Source of the DNA: Aschersonia sp. MBC 622
Lineage: Eukaryota > Ascomycota > Sordariomycetes > Hypocreales > Clavicipitaceae
Assembly (NCBI GenBank): GCA_030782805.1
Contig: JARJPL010000024.1
Location: 186,001-250,000, forward strand
Length of the DNA stretch: 64,000 bases
Direction of reading: 5' to 3'
Shown: positions 12,383 to 22,594 of the stretch, piece after piece
Layout of the letters: each line of letters begins with the position of its first letter
How positions within the stretch are numbered: position 1 is the stretch's first letter
Position numbers and translations under genes: made by a program
The notes under the pieces: generated by a model
Database searches by the model: none
The model's input: only the letters and a program-made list of their open reading frames with translations
Told to the model about the DNA's origin: nothing

Positions 12383-13906
12383 ATGCATGCGATGCAGGTG
12401 ACAAAACACTTTATCAGAACGGGTCGAACTCGGACTTTTCTCTCCAATACTCAGTTCTTTTTCAGCAGAACTTGTCCTGTTCGGCCCGGCGCACGCACTC
12501 TACGGAAAATGACCACCGGCGTTCAAACGTTTCCTAGCGCAGGCTTTGATCTCCTTCCTTCGCACATACCTGTTGAGGAGGAGACTACACCGAGCTATGT
12601 TGCAGAAAAGTTCTATCCCGTTAAACTTGGCGAGATTTTCCATGCTAGATACCAAGTGCTTGCGAAGCTAGGGTTTGGCACGACTTCGACTGTTTGGCTT
12701 TGCCGGGATCTCCAGTATGTGTCGACGCGCTCCCGTGCCCGTTTGCTGCTAATGTCGTAACTTCCAATAGGAAAGATTGTTATTCTACAATGAAGATCTG
12801 CATTACTGGACAAAGCATCGACAATGAAGTGAAGATATCGGAACAAATCAGCAGTGTCATCGCTGAGCATCCTGGGAGGGAGCGTCTGCGAATGGTTCTA
12901 GACAACTTCAAAGTCGCCGGGCCCCATGGGTCACATGAATGCCTTATTTTCGCGCCATTAGGATTGACCTACACTGACTTCAGAACGCTTTTCCCTGAAA
13001 GGGGTCTTACTAAGGAGATTCTACAGCAAACTCTGGCTATGCTTATCCTAGCTTTGGATTTTCTCCACCAGATTGGAGTGGTACACACAGGTAAGATACC
13101 GAACTTTGTTGCTTTTAATGGCCGATTGGAAAACCGGCTGGCTAACATATCTGAGATATCTCACCGAACAACGTTCTACTAGGAGTGAATGATCCCAACG
13201 CGATCGCAAAAGTCGAGCAAGGGGAACTGAAAACTCCGTGCCCCCGCAAGGTACTCGCCGATCGTACAATATATCGTTCTTGGACCATGCCCATCACCAG
13301 CGGGGCACCGGTTCTTTGCGATTTCGGAGCAGCTCGTCTGGGAGAGCCAGGACAGAAACACTCTGGAGATGTTATGCCGGGTGTTTATAGGGCACCTGAA
13401 ATAATACTGGATATGGAGTGGGACTCGCAGATAGACATATGGTCTATTGGTCTCATGGTATGTAACTGAGCTTATATTAGCTCTATATGGTCTAACATAC
13501 TTAGGTTTGGGATCTATTCGAAGGTGGCCGTCTCTTCCGTGCTGTGAAGGATGGTCATCTCGATGATGAGCAGCATCTTGCTGAGATGGTATCTCTTTTG
13601 GGGCCGCCACCGAAGGCTTTCCTCCAGAGAAGTAGCAAGTGCCGGCAGTACTGGGATTCTGACGGTAAGCATGCCAAGTATCGCTCTTGAGAGTAAGCCA
13701 TGTACTTAGCTAACACCGCGTAAGGGAATTGGATCGCTGCGACGCCAATACCTGTTCAATCTCTGGAAAGCCGTGAGAAACGATTGAATGGCGAAGACAA
13801 GGCATTGATGCTTCAATTTGTTCGCAAAATACTGCGATGGCTCCCTGAAGATCGGTCATCGGCGCAAGATCTCTTCGAGGACAAATTTCTCACCCAGAAC
13901 ATGTAA
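12383..13906 (+). CDS. SRPK-like serine/threonine protein kinase
   Basis: Putative protein kinase of the fungal SRPK-like group. Five exons: 12383-12714, 12771-13090, 13156-13457, 13505-13664 and 13725-13906, giving 431 residues. All four introns (47-65 nt) have GT-AG ends and preserve the kinase reading frame. Visible motifs are a glycine-rich loop (LGFGTTSTVWLCRDL), the VAIK-type lysine region (YSTMKICITG), the catalytic loop HTDISPNNVLLG, the DFG motif in VLCDFGAARLG, the APE motif in YRAPEIIL and subdomain IX in DIWSIGLM. The catalytic HRD is HTD, as usual for this group. The Arg-rich, Phe-rich N-terminal leader before the segment at 12509 resembles the leaders often predicted for these kinases, so I start at 12383; an internal ATG at 12509 would give 389 residues, and the frame is open to 12260. 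The C-terminal lobe is short. Substrate unknown. Confidence 0.85.
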
Positions 13907-14355
13907 CGATTAACAGACAAGACATACATTAATTCTTCGTCGTTGAGGACGTGCGAATCCGTTATTTCGCAACATTGCTCATATCATTTTACAACCCTTT
14001 CTTACTGCCACAGGACTCGCTCCGTTGGAAAGGGGCGATTCAGTGAAAGGCCAGCCAAAAGCCTCCGGACGATACTTTGAGCCACCTTCAACTCGTGCCG
14101 TTTGCGACAGGGCCTACTGTTTCAAGCTTACATCGATGATATCCACCTGAACTTCACAACATTCATCAACTCAAGGGCTTGATTAGACTGCGCTATTAAG
14201 ACAAAGACAAACAGAAAAACAAATTTCAAACGTCAAGCTGCATTGCGTTGAGAGCAGCAATGAAGTCGACAAAGTCGCGAATGAAAAGGGAGAAATCCAG
14301 CAACCTAGCAAGTCACACCATGCGTCTTGCAGCTCATCTACAAAGAACCCAGTTT
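13907..14355. other. Convergent 3' flank
   Basis: About 450 bases between the 3' ends of the kinase (plus) and the BTB gene (minus). No coding region or RNA gene is seen; presumably it holds the two 3' UTRs and terminators. Confidence 0.6.
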
Positions 14356-15484
14356 TCAGTGCAATCTCTCCATGATGCACCCCATAATGGCGACCGACAT
14401 CTCGCCGTGCTCACCAAACAGCTCCCGAAACTCGGCGTCGGCCCATAGCTGCTTGACGTGGCAGGCGGCGTACTCGCTCACCATGGCCCGGAGCAGCGGC
14501 CGATCATCCTCGCGATAGCAGTACCGCAGCAGGCCGACCACGTCGCCCATGCGCTCGTCATGCAGCGTAAAAGTGCACAGCGCCCGGTGGAGCTTGAAGA
14601 GGGCGAGCTGCGCGAGCGGCTGCATGTCGTAGTAGTAGGCCATCATGTGGACGCGGGCGTGCTCGAGAAAAACTTGCTCGTACACTATTCGGCGGTTTTT
14701 GGGATTGGGGGGCACCGAGTAGTTGGCGTTGTCACCGCCGGCTTCATATTGCTTCTCTTCAAAGCTTTTCCATGCATCGTCCCTCGTCAGTGGCGGAGCG
14801 ACGGTCTTGAACTCGTCCAGCTCGGAGGAAAAGTCCATTGAAATGTCTTGATCTAGGAGCATCTTGGACTTTTTCTTCTTTTTCTTCTCGGCGGATCTCG
14901 GAGGAGCACTCCAAAAGCCAGCGTCTGCCGGTTCTGGCTTAGGTTCATACGGTGCTTCGGCCGGCGAATCTTCTTTGGCGACCTCGGGCTCCTCTGCAGG
15001 ACGGTCTGTCCCTGAAGGTTCCTCAGCCGGTACGCTTGCGTCCATCGGCTCCGGCGCGGCGTTTTCCGCTTCTAGCACCGGCGCAGGTTCCTCTGCGACC
15101 AGCTCTGGCGCAGGTTGCTCCGCGTCTAGCTCCGGCGCGGGCTCCTCCACGGCCGGTGGCTCAAAAGGAACACTGCCCTCGTAGTTGCCGGTATACACGT
15201 ATTGACCGAAGCGGACAAAGGTGTCTTCATCGACCCCTTCCCACACCGTGCAGCCCTCCGTGGCTTCCTGCATGGACCCATTCACCAACGCATCAAGCAC
15301 CGCAGACTGGCCGGCCGCCAGAGACGCATGGACAAAGAACTCTCGCTTCTGCGGCCCGACCAGGAAGAGGTAGGGTTTGGACCCAAGGATGCTATTTGGT
15401 CGAGGTTAGCCGCCGGCTCTTGATCACTGCCAACCTTGCCGCCGCTCCCCCCGGGACTTGCCTGCCATATGCCATTTCCACCAT
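14356..15484 (-). CDS. BTB/POZ domain protein
   Basis: BTB/POZ-domain protein, a class that often serves as a substrate adaptor for cullin-3 ubiquitin ligases or as a dimerising scaffold; the partner is unknown. Two exons: 15462-15484, encoding only MVEMAYG plus two bases, and 14356-15391, giving 352 residues. Joining them yields the BTB strand-helix pattern ILGSKPYLFLVG, then EFFVHASLAAGQSAVLDALV, and later VDEDTFVRFGQYVYTGNY. A Pro/Ala/Glu-rich repetitive segment follows (repeats of PAPELxAE), then a Lys-rich patch and a helical C-terminal region typical of fungal BTB proteins (VHMMAYYYDMQPLAQLALFK). The intron donor is GC (GCAAGT). An alternative GT donor (GTTGGC) 27 nt downstream also keeps the frame and would insert nine residues. 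Transcribed divergently from the F-box gene. Confidence 0.8.
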
Positions 15485-16260
15485 GGTTCCGGTGGCAACT
15501 CTGTGCTGAATGATGGAATCCTATAATTTGAAGCCAGCAAGGAAGGAGGAGAAGAGCAGGGTATGAAGGGGGATTGGGCAAATTTCAGGTCTTTTTAACC
15601 CCAGGCAGCAGCAGTGACTGTCACGTCTCAGGTCATGATCGGGCTGCAGATGCCTGACGTGGCTGGCTGGGCAGTATTCAGGAAAACTCGTTTGATTTGT
15701 TAGATACTCGTATTCTTCTTTCGCATGTACATCGAATGAGAATAAGACGGGCAGAATATTCAGGGTCAGGGACATATGCTGACACCCACAAGTTCCACTG
15801 AGCGTCGCTTCGGTTGCATTGCATGTACAATGTCGTGATGATTTTGTTCTATCAGCTTCGAGTGTAGTTGGCAGATAATATAGAGAAACGCAGCTGATGG
15901 CGCGGGCGCGGACGCCCGCGGGTACCTGAGTGGCGTTTATAGTCAGCGCCCTATAGCAGAGCTGGCGGTGCCTGATGTTGACATTGATAAAGAGATAGTA
16001 CGTCTATTTAGGTACTATGTGAAATGATGACAGACTTGCGCGCTTATGTTTATTTTTGGAGTCTTCAGCCGCGACACCGTCCTCGCCATCTCCCTTTAGG
16101 CCCCGCTTCACTGGACAAACAGGCGACCGGGATCAGGCTCGAAATTTCACCTTTTTAAGCAAGGAGAAAGAAGAACGCTCACCGTGCGCCATTCGGATTC
16201 TGTATCAAAACTGTCATTCACTCGATCCCGGGCAAGATTGGGCCCCCCTTCTGCGCAGTC
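15485..16260. promoter_or_regulatory. Divergent promoter region, BTB / F-box genes
   Basis: Shared 776-base upstream region of two divergent genes. It holds a perfect GC-only inverted repeat at 15901-15920 (8-base arms CGCGGGCG / CGCCCGCG around a 4-base centre). That repeat could be a binding site for a dimeric or zinc-cluster regulator; this is inference only. No coding region is visible. Confidence 0.4.
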
Positions 16261-17943
16261 ATGGGCCTCTCGCAACTCCCTCCCGAGCTGCTGGCAATCA
16301 TTGCCAGCTATATAATGCCAGACGACTTTGAGAGCCTGTCACTTACGTGCAAGCAAGCATACGATTGGGCTAAGCCACTCATTCCGCGACACAATGGGTA
16401 CCGCAAGAGGTACCGTAACTTCTCCTTCGATTTGAGCGGCCTGACGACGATTTCCGATCTGCTGGCAGTAATTGCCGATGACCCCATTATTGCTACCTAC
16501 ATGGTCCACGTCGAACTGGATGGCCGATATTACTGTGAAGAAACAGACATGAGAGACGCTGATTACGTCGAGAGAATGACCAAGAGGCTTTCCCCGTTGG
16601 TGCTCGGGTCTCCCCGTCTCTCCATGCTTCGTGACGACTTTGATGAGCCAGCTGAGCTTTGGTTGGAAGAAATTGTGCGAGATTTGGAGTACTATAACAG
16701 AGAAATACCCTTTGCCGAATTCGGCGTTCCCTTTCTGGCAACGCTCCTCGTCAACGTTGAGACTTTGATTCTGCCCGAAGAGTGGTGCAACCATTGCATC
16801 ATCACCAATCGAGATAGCAGCAGGCATATAGTTACCAGACTACTGCGTCTTCTTGTCACGAGAGCAAACGACAAAGCCTTGAAAGATCAACCCTTGCAGA
16901 AGCTGCGCGCTATCCTCCCGGCCCGCAACGTTGACCTGCGGGTCGGAACGGTAATGGAACAGCTATTTCCTTTCCTAGCGCTTGACTCGTTGAAAGAGCT
17001 GCATCACACGTTCGGAAAGTGCGCCTTTGCCCGTGGAAGAACAGCCTTCCGCACATTGGGCCGCAATTTGGAGATTATCAAGTTGAAACATTATGACATT
17101 TGTGGGCACAGCGCCAAAGTTCTCTTCAAGAATATGCACAAGCTGCGTGTACTGGAAATGGAGTACTCTACCAGAGACCAGGTTATGGGGAAAGGATTTC
17201 AGGCCGATATGTTCATGCGATCCGTGATTACGGGGACTTTTGCGAGCCTGGAAAAGCTAGTCTTGACTGGGCGTGAGCTCTGGCCAGACACTGATGTTAT
17301 AGAATGCTCGTTCCGGGAGTTCACACGCTTGAAATATCTGGAATTGAGCACCATATTCTTTGTGAATGGAGCTGGATCGATGAGCCCCGAGGATGCAGTA
17401 TCCTTTCTTAGGAAAGACACAAGCGAGGATAGCAGTGAAGATGAGGAGAACACTGCAGACGAACATGTTACTGAAGACGGCGAAGACAGTGAGGATCAGG
17501 AGGAAACCAGCGATGAAGAGGATGACAAATATATGAATGCACACAGTGCCAAGGGCGCGATACCTGAGGGGACAATGCGGACCCCTCGTGGCTTTCGTCT
17601 TGTGAAGCCTCTACTCGGTGATCAGTTCCATCCCGACGATGAGCGCAAGATGTACAAGAGCGGAAAAAGGGTCTGGCGTCTTGTCAGCGCGTTGCCCGAG
17701 TCGCTTGAGACGCTCATCATTCACACGCCCGCCGCGCCTCGGAACAGCGCCTGCGTCGAGCGTATGTTCTGGCGTTTCGAGCAACTACGCGCCCAGCGGC
17801 TGCCGAATCTCAAGCAGATTGAAGTGCACGTGCACAAGAAGCACCCCACGGGCGAGAGGATTCGTGGCTACTTGAGGCAGACTCGGCGGCTGGAGAACTT
17901 CTTCGCCGACAAGAAAATTCTCACAAAATTCGAAAAATTGTGA
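16261..17943 (+). CDS. F-box protein
   Basis: Single-exon gene for a 560-residue protein. The N-terminus matches an F-box: LSQLPPELLAIIASYI at residues 3-18, followed by LSLTCKQAYDWAKPLI. F-box proteins recruit substrates to SCF ubiquitin ligases through Skp1, so a role as a ubiquitin-ligase receptor is the family expectation. The body has scattered leucine-rich segments (LEKLVLTGRELW, LKYLELSTIFF, LETLIIHTP) that suggest an irregular LRR-like fold. A strongly acidic Glu/Asp/Ser stretch lies at about residues 384-422. The C-terminus is basic. The ATG at 16261 directly precedes the F-box, so the start is well supported. The substrate is not recognisable; fungal F-box genes of this kind diverge fast. 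Confidence 0.82.
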   Translation: MGLSQLPPELLAIIASYIMPDDFESLSLTCKQAYDWAKPLIPRHNGYRKRYRNFSFDLSGLTTISDLLAVIADDPIIATYMVHVELDGRYYCEETDMRDADYVERMTKRLSPLVLGSPRLSMLRDDFDEPAELWLEEIVRDLEYYNREIPFAEFGVPFLATLLVNVETLILPEEWCNHCIITNRDSSRHIVTRLLRLLVTRANDKALKDQPLQKLRAILPARNVDLRVGTVMEQLFPFLALDSLKELHHTFGKCAFARGRTAFRTLGRNLEIIKLKHYDICGHSAKVLFKNMHKLRVLEMEYSTRDQVMGKGFQADMFMRSVITGTFASLEKLVLTGRELWPDTDVIECSFREFTRLKYLELSTIFFVNGAGSMSPEDAVSFLRKDTSEDSSEDEENTADEHVTEDGEDSEDQEETSDEEDDKYMNAHSAKGAIPEGTMRTPRGFRLVKPLLGDQFHPDDERKMYKSGKRVWRLVSALPESLETLIIHTPAAPRNSACVERMFWRFEQLRAQRLPNLKQIEVHVHKKHPTGERIRGYLRQTRRLENFFADKKILTKFEKL

Positions 17944-18597
17944 GCGAAGGTTTCAGATTTGGGACTGCCTGGGCTTATGCAAGGGCAAACGAAATATCAA
18001 ACGGGAGAACCACCTCAGCAAAGGGAGGAGTTATGCCATCCATTTACTTCACTTCGATTCGATGCTCCTCCTTACCCGGCATTTTGCTCGTCCCACGTGT
18101 CATGTTGGTATAGGGGCGAGCGAACACCATGAAACATGGCCACCTTTTCGTGAAAGACGACGCGCACTGCAGTGCCCCCGGCAGATGAAAAAAAAAAAAA
18201 AAAAAAAAACTTCAAATTCCGCCCGAAGAACTGTATAGTTAAGTAGTGGTCAAGTGTCTGTGAGAGGAAAAGGCCATTGCGGCCAAGTTACTGCGGTCTT
18301 GCTCTGGGGGGCCTTCGGAACGAAAGTGGGTCAGCTTTGACCAATCAGCTGCCGCGTTGCCTGAGGCGCGCTGCTTCGCTTTAACAGGAGTTATTGCTCT
18401 GTTCGGGAATTCTCATTGACAGAATCAACCCAAATGACAATACGCAACGCTTGTATACTCGGGGACAAAAAGCACAATATTTGACATTGATGGGATCAAA
18501 TGAAGAAAATATCGAGGTACGTCCACTACATCACCATCTTCGCAGCTTTATCTTGACGTAAGCCATGCAACTAAACTTAAGCTGCAGGAGTTCAACA

Positions 18598-19566
18598 CAG
18601 CCTCCCCCCCTCTGGTCTCATGGGTCGGTCGCTGATAGGCCTTCGAATGCCGACTTACGTCGAACCTGTCACATTGAAGCTGGTCTCGCTAAATGGGAGC
18701 ATATTACGACGAGCTCATTGCATCTTACTCTTGCACTCCTCATAGGTCAAGGGACGAATCACAATGACAAAAACTCCAAGACCACCCTACCACCTCTGGT
18801 CGCACGTGTTGGTTGCTGATGAGTGGACTACAATGCCAACAACTCCAAGAGCACCATGGATACCATCTCTGGTCTGATAGGTGATGTCGGAACGTGGCAG
18901 CTTGCCTCAGGCATTACGGATGGAACATCATCGACAGCAACTATTAAAAATCACACTCTGTGTCAATTGATGCCCAATACCCCCCTTGAAGCGACACTGA
19001 TCAGCAATTGCCACAGGGCCCAAGCATGGTTCAGAAGAATGCAGAAGAGGCAGCAGTAGGTCTATCCTAAGCTGCTAGACGGAGAGATTCCCCTTCTTGA
19101 CCAATCCGCTCCCTGCGATCAAGAGGAGGAACCCTGATAACCTCTACTGATCTATCGCGAGAAAGCGGTGTATCAGGAAGTACCTCTCGGCGAATTAGCT
19201 ATCCGCGAACCGAGAAGAAGAAGCTCGTCCATAAAACTAAGACCTAAGCCGTACCTTTTACTAGGCTACACGGCATCAAAGAAGAGATTGACTAGGAAGC
19301 CCCTATCGCCGACGATAGGCAGGAACCTAACGATCTCGCTATTGTCCACCACAAGCAAACAGTCTATCACGAAGCCCCTATCGCTGAATTGACGCTCGTG
19401 AAGCCGAATCGGCAGGAAAAGGCCCTTGTTCAGAAAACCCAGGAAGCCCTCACCGAGAGCACCCTACCCCCTCTGGTCTCAGAGATGTGTCACTGATGGC
19501 AACTCCGAAGGCACCCTACCACCTCTTTTCTTAAAGGTTGGTCGCTGATGGCAACAACTTCGAGAG
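18598..19566 (+). repeat. Dispersed ~52-bp degenerate repeats
   Basis: Copies share a core of the form CCTACCACCTCTGGTC, then a GGTTGGTCGCTGATG-like part and ACTCCGAGAGC-like part. I see copies beginning near 18603 (diverged), 18784, 19461 and 19513; the last two are head to tail with a 52-base period. Each copy carries an in-frame TGA at the same place in the CTCTGGTC reading frame, so the unit is not simply translated through. It could be a decayed tandem array or the debris of a mobile element. Confidence 0.6.
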
Positions 19567-20062
19567 CAGACAACCGCTTTCGCCTCCAACCGCTGTTGAT
19601 GATCCCGAGCCGCCGCTGACGCCGCCTTCGACCGATCAGAGCCCCGAATTCGCTCTCGCACGCCCGAAGAGCCGAAGATCCAAGACTTTAACCATGCCGG
19701 CTGGCCCAGGAGACAATTTGACCCCGGCCACAACCAAGCAGCTGATCAGAAGGTCGCATCGCGATTTGATGCTCGAGGCGCCCCGGAGTTACAAAGATGC
19801 TCAATTACACGCTTTCTGGCGACTCTACGAAGCCATGCAGACGGAACCCCGGAGAATTCTCTCCATGGGCGTGACATAATTAGGAGACGATCGGTCCCAG
19901 ACCTACAATGGCCGGGGGGTTGGTCTCTGATGAGTCGCATGATACCGAATGTATCGCCTTGAAAGTCGATCTCGCTAAAGTGATGATACTTTGACAAGCT
20001 CAATGCATCTCAATCTTTCACTACTTCCCAAGTCAAGCAATTGGTCACAACGACGATCATTT
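18620..20062 (+). repeat. Diverged direct-repeat pair, ~140 bp
   Basis: The stretches at about 18624-18765 and 19915-20057 align over most of their length. Shared landmarks are TCTCGCTAAA, then GA(C)(G/A)AGCTCA(T/A)TGCATCT, then a TCAAG...CACAA(T/C)GAC ending. The two copies are direct and lie 1.3 kb apart. Both are broken by stops in all frames. They flank the shorter repeats, as expected for ends of a degenerate duplicated segment or element. Confidence 0.5.
19150..19480 (+). pseudogene. Decayed coding-like stretch with internal repeats
   Basis: Two segments encode similar peptides when read in shifting frames. One near 19168-19235 reads VYQEVPLGELAIREP and then, after a frame change, KKLVHKTK. 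One near 19358-19440 reads VYHEAPIAELTLVKP and then KALVQKTQEAL. The resemblance, combined with frame changes and stops, suggests a former protein with repeated charged units that has lost its reading frame. The family is not recognised. Confidence 0.35.
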
Positions 20063-20716
20063 CTTTCTACCTACCACCTTCAGTCTCCGGGGGACCAGCA
20101 ACCCATGAGCCTCGTGAAAGATCGAATACTGACTTCGGTTGATGATATACTGCCCGCTAACAGGATGAGAGGGATGAGATAATTGACTGAAGGACTTTGT
20201 GTCTGTAGTGGCTACACTGGAATGATTTACACTCTTCCAGAATCACAATGATGACGATATACCTCGAACGAATTCAAGATGCATCAGATTAGGAACTTGC
20301 AGTATCCTATACGAAGGTGCAATCTTTTAATTCAAGACTCAGGGCGACTCTGTCATCACATCTGGCACCAGGAAACTTTACGGCAAGCTTGCGGTTGACT
20401 TCGTTTTGATGATGGAAATTTGGATGACAGATGCAAAGTCAAATACATCGGCGAGAGATGGTGAGGACTGCCTAGCTGATTTTTTCTTCTCGCCATAGTC
20501 TCGCTGTTTCCTGAAGCGGATAAAAATAAAGGATATTTTACTTGAGTTTCTATCACAGCATTAGACCATGTCTTTTATGCAAGGCTTGCCTGGCGAATGT
20601 ACAATGATTGACACCTAGAAACCCCCAACACCAACCGCACAGTAATACGAATGGTGTGCGTAAAATATACTCGGGGCTGAATCGCGAATCGCGCGCTATT
20701 TTACTTAACGCGATGG

Positions 20717-21808
20717 TCACTGCACGCCACCTAGCGTCCACTCAACAATCGGGGGGTCATCACATGGCCTTCCGACCGTCAACTGTACGACTCCATGACT
20801 CAGCTCCATGATGATCGTACTGACAGTCGTCACCCTGTCTATACCCACATCCTCATCGGTCGGCTTTCCCAGGCAGATGGATAATGGTGCACCTTGCTGA
20901 TCACACAGCCTCGTTCGTATGCTGTCAAAGCTGGGTGGTATGCCACGCTCGTTGTCCTGCCTTGTCAGCTCCTCCAACCGGGCCAGTCTGGTGAAGGAGT
21001 TGTCTTCCGGGTGATCCTTTGCCATGAGCGGCCGACCAGCCGAGTATAGATGGTTCGTGTGTCCGACATAGGGAAAGGTCTCCCCACGCAGTGGAATCAC
21101 AGTATTACCGTGTGGAGAGCACTCGATGCTTCCGGCCTTGCCCTTTGCGTCGGCGATGACGATATTGCAGGTGCTTGCGAGCCCGTACTCCTCCATAATG
21201 GCAAATGCTTCGTCAAAGGAGGACGCGAACTGCAGGACACGTCGCAGGAGGACGTGAATCGGAAACTTGTCCCTGTCTTGCGCGCTGGCGAGGATGCCAT
21301 TCAGCAGCGTCCCCACGCCGGCGGAATTGAGCCCAATCTTGCCCACGAGGCCGGCCTCTGACATGAATTGCATCTGCAAAGGCGAGTTGCTTGGGATAAT
21401 GTGCAGAACAACGAGATTTACTTGAAGCCAGTCCCAGTTCTGCGCGAGAAAGATGTGTCCTTCCAGCCCTTGCTGGCCGAGACAGGTGCAGCCGTCTGCG
21501 ACGTTGGTGAGACCAAGCTCGCTTCTTGCATTCAACGTAAGAACGTCTTCCATTGTGAGACCTTTGCCGGCTCCGTCTGCTAATCCTCTCATTTCTTCAA
21601 GAATGTCCGGATATTTGGCTGACAAGAGCGGGATGTAAGCCGATGCCCGTCGGCGGGCTTCTTCCCAGTTTATCTTGGCTCTGTCTAGGAAGAACCCGTC
21701 GTATATGACAATGTTGTCATGAATCTCGGCCGAGGCAGCGGACCCATGGGCAAAGCCGATCTCATACGGTGTTCCGGCGCATTTGATGATTTTGGTTTCC
21801 GCTTGCAT
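20717..21808 (-). CDS. IAT-like acyltransferase / C45 Ntn hydrolase
   Basis: Member of the acyl-CoA:isopenicillin-N acyltransferase (PenDE/AatA) family, self-processing N-terminal-nucleophile enzymes that cleave or transfer amide and thioester acyl groups. The product is 363 residues, close to the 357 of the penicillin enzyme. The autoprocessing site is Gly106-Cys107-Thr108 in DGCT, where Cys107 becomes the nucleophile, followed by FLAQNWDW, the counterpart of the family's GQNWDF motif. The start MQAETKIIKCAGTPYEIGFAHG matches the family N-terminus. The C-terminus ends GGVQ with no peroxisomal PTS1 signal, unlike the penicillin enzyme, so it may be cytosolic. No beta-lactam synthase genes lie in this window, so penicillin synthesis is unlikely. 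It is the most downstream of four same-strand metabolic genes. Substrate unknown. Confidence 0.88.
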   Translation of the reverse strand: MQAETKIIKCAGTPYEIGFAHGSAASAEIHDNIVIYDGFFLDRAKINWEEARRRASAYIPLLSAKYPDILEEMRGLADGAGKGLTMEDVLTLNARSELGLTNVADGCTCLGQQGLEGHIFLAQNWDWLQVNLVVLHIIPSNSPLQMQFMSEAGLVGKIGLNSAGVGTLLNGILASAQDRDKFPIHVLLRRVLQFASSFDEAFAIMEEYGLASTCNIVIADAKGKAGSIECSPHGNTVIPLRGETFPYVGHTNHLYSAGRPLMAKDHPEDNSFTRLARLEELTRQDNERGIPPSFDSIRTRLCDQQGAPLSICLGKPTDEDVGIDRVTTVSTIIMELSHGVVQLTVGRPCDDPPIVEWTLGGVQ

Positions 21809-22594
21809 AGTGCCGGCTCTGCAAGACAGGATTCACTGGTGATGTAGTCGTTTGGTATGCTATCGGTGGTTTGCGCTTCCAATGACTTATGCTCAATGCA
21901 TGATGACGAGATCTGATGCATTATACGAGTAGCTCATATATCTTGCACCACGTTTCGTGTACCCGAGTGACGTCGATGATACCCTAAGCCAGAAATGTAC
22001 AGTGGCGTATTCGGCGCCGTTGGACGGCCGCCCGGAGAACAAGGCTGCGGGCGTCAACCTGCAAGTCGCTAAAATGTATTACCGGCGCGGATTCGTGGCG
22101 TGATTCCTCGATCCTTTTTCGAACAGCTGATGTCGAAAACGTGATCATTGCTGTGTTGCATGACTGACCAATCTTGCATAGCCACGAGATCTCGTGCATG
22201 ACCACCATAATGGTATGGCAACCCAGACGCAGGTGTAAGGCTGCATGATTACCTGCAGAGCCAATCTTTAGCCGGAGCCGACCCCTTTTGGTATTACCAG
22301 AGTTTTATGTTGGATCCAACGTTGGATGGCGAGCCGCGATTATCTGTAGAGCTAGATGCACCACGATTTCTAGAAATGGAGGAGGGATCGGAATCGCCAC
22401 GGTTGCCAGACAGCCGCGATTGTCTGCAGAGCTAGATGAGCCACGATTATATAATTGGAGAAGCTGGAACCGGAGCTGCGACGGTTGCCAGACGAGACAT
22501 ACTAACCAGATTGTCAGGGGAAAATGATGATGTATTCGGTAGGTTCTGATCAAACACAGATGAAGATGAACCGTTCGAACCACCACAATCGCGT
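21809..22594. other. Intergenic region with 80-bp tandem repeat
   Basis: Upstream region of the acyltransferase gene and 3' flank of the first dehalogenase-like gene. No intact gene is visible. The notable content is the two-copy tandem repeat at 22333-22494. Confidence 0.55.
22333..22494 (+). repeat. Two-copy 80-bp tandem repeat
   Basis: Unit 1 starts at 22333 and unit 2 at 22413. Each begins GCCGCGATT(A/G)TCTG(T/C)AGAG, continues CTAGATG, and ends CGGTTGCCAGAC. In one plus-strand frame each unit also reads PRLSxELDxPR, so the repeat may derive from a coding array, but the frames are not continuous and no gene can be supported. Confidence 0.6.

Larger units (their letters stand above)
17944..20716. 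other. Gene-poor region with degenerate repeats
   Basis: About 2.8 kb with no intact gene. It has a 22-base A-run at 18188-18209, several copies of a roughly 52-base repeat, a diverged repeat pair of about 140 bases, and decayed coding-like stretches (listed separately). Positions 20200-20716 show nothing recognisable. Confidence 0.6.
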
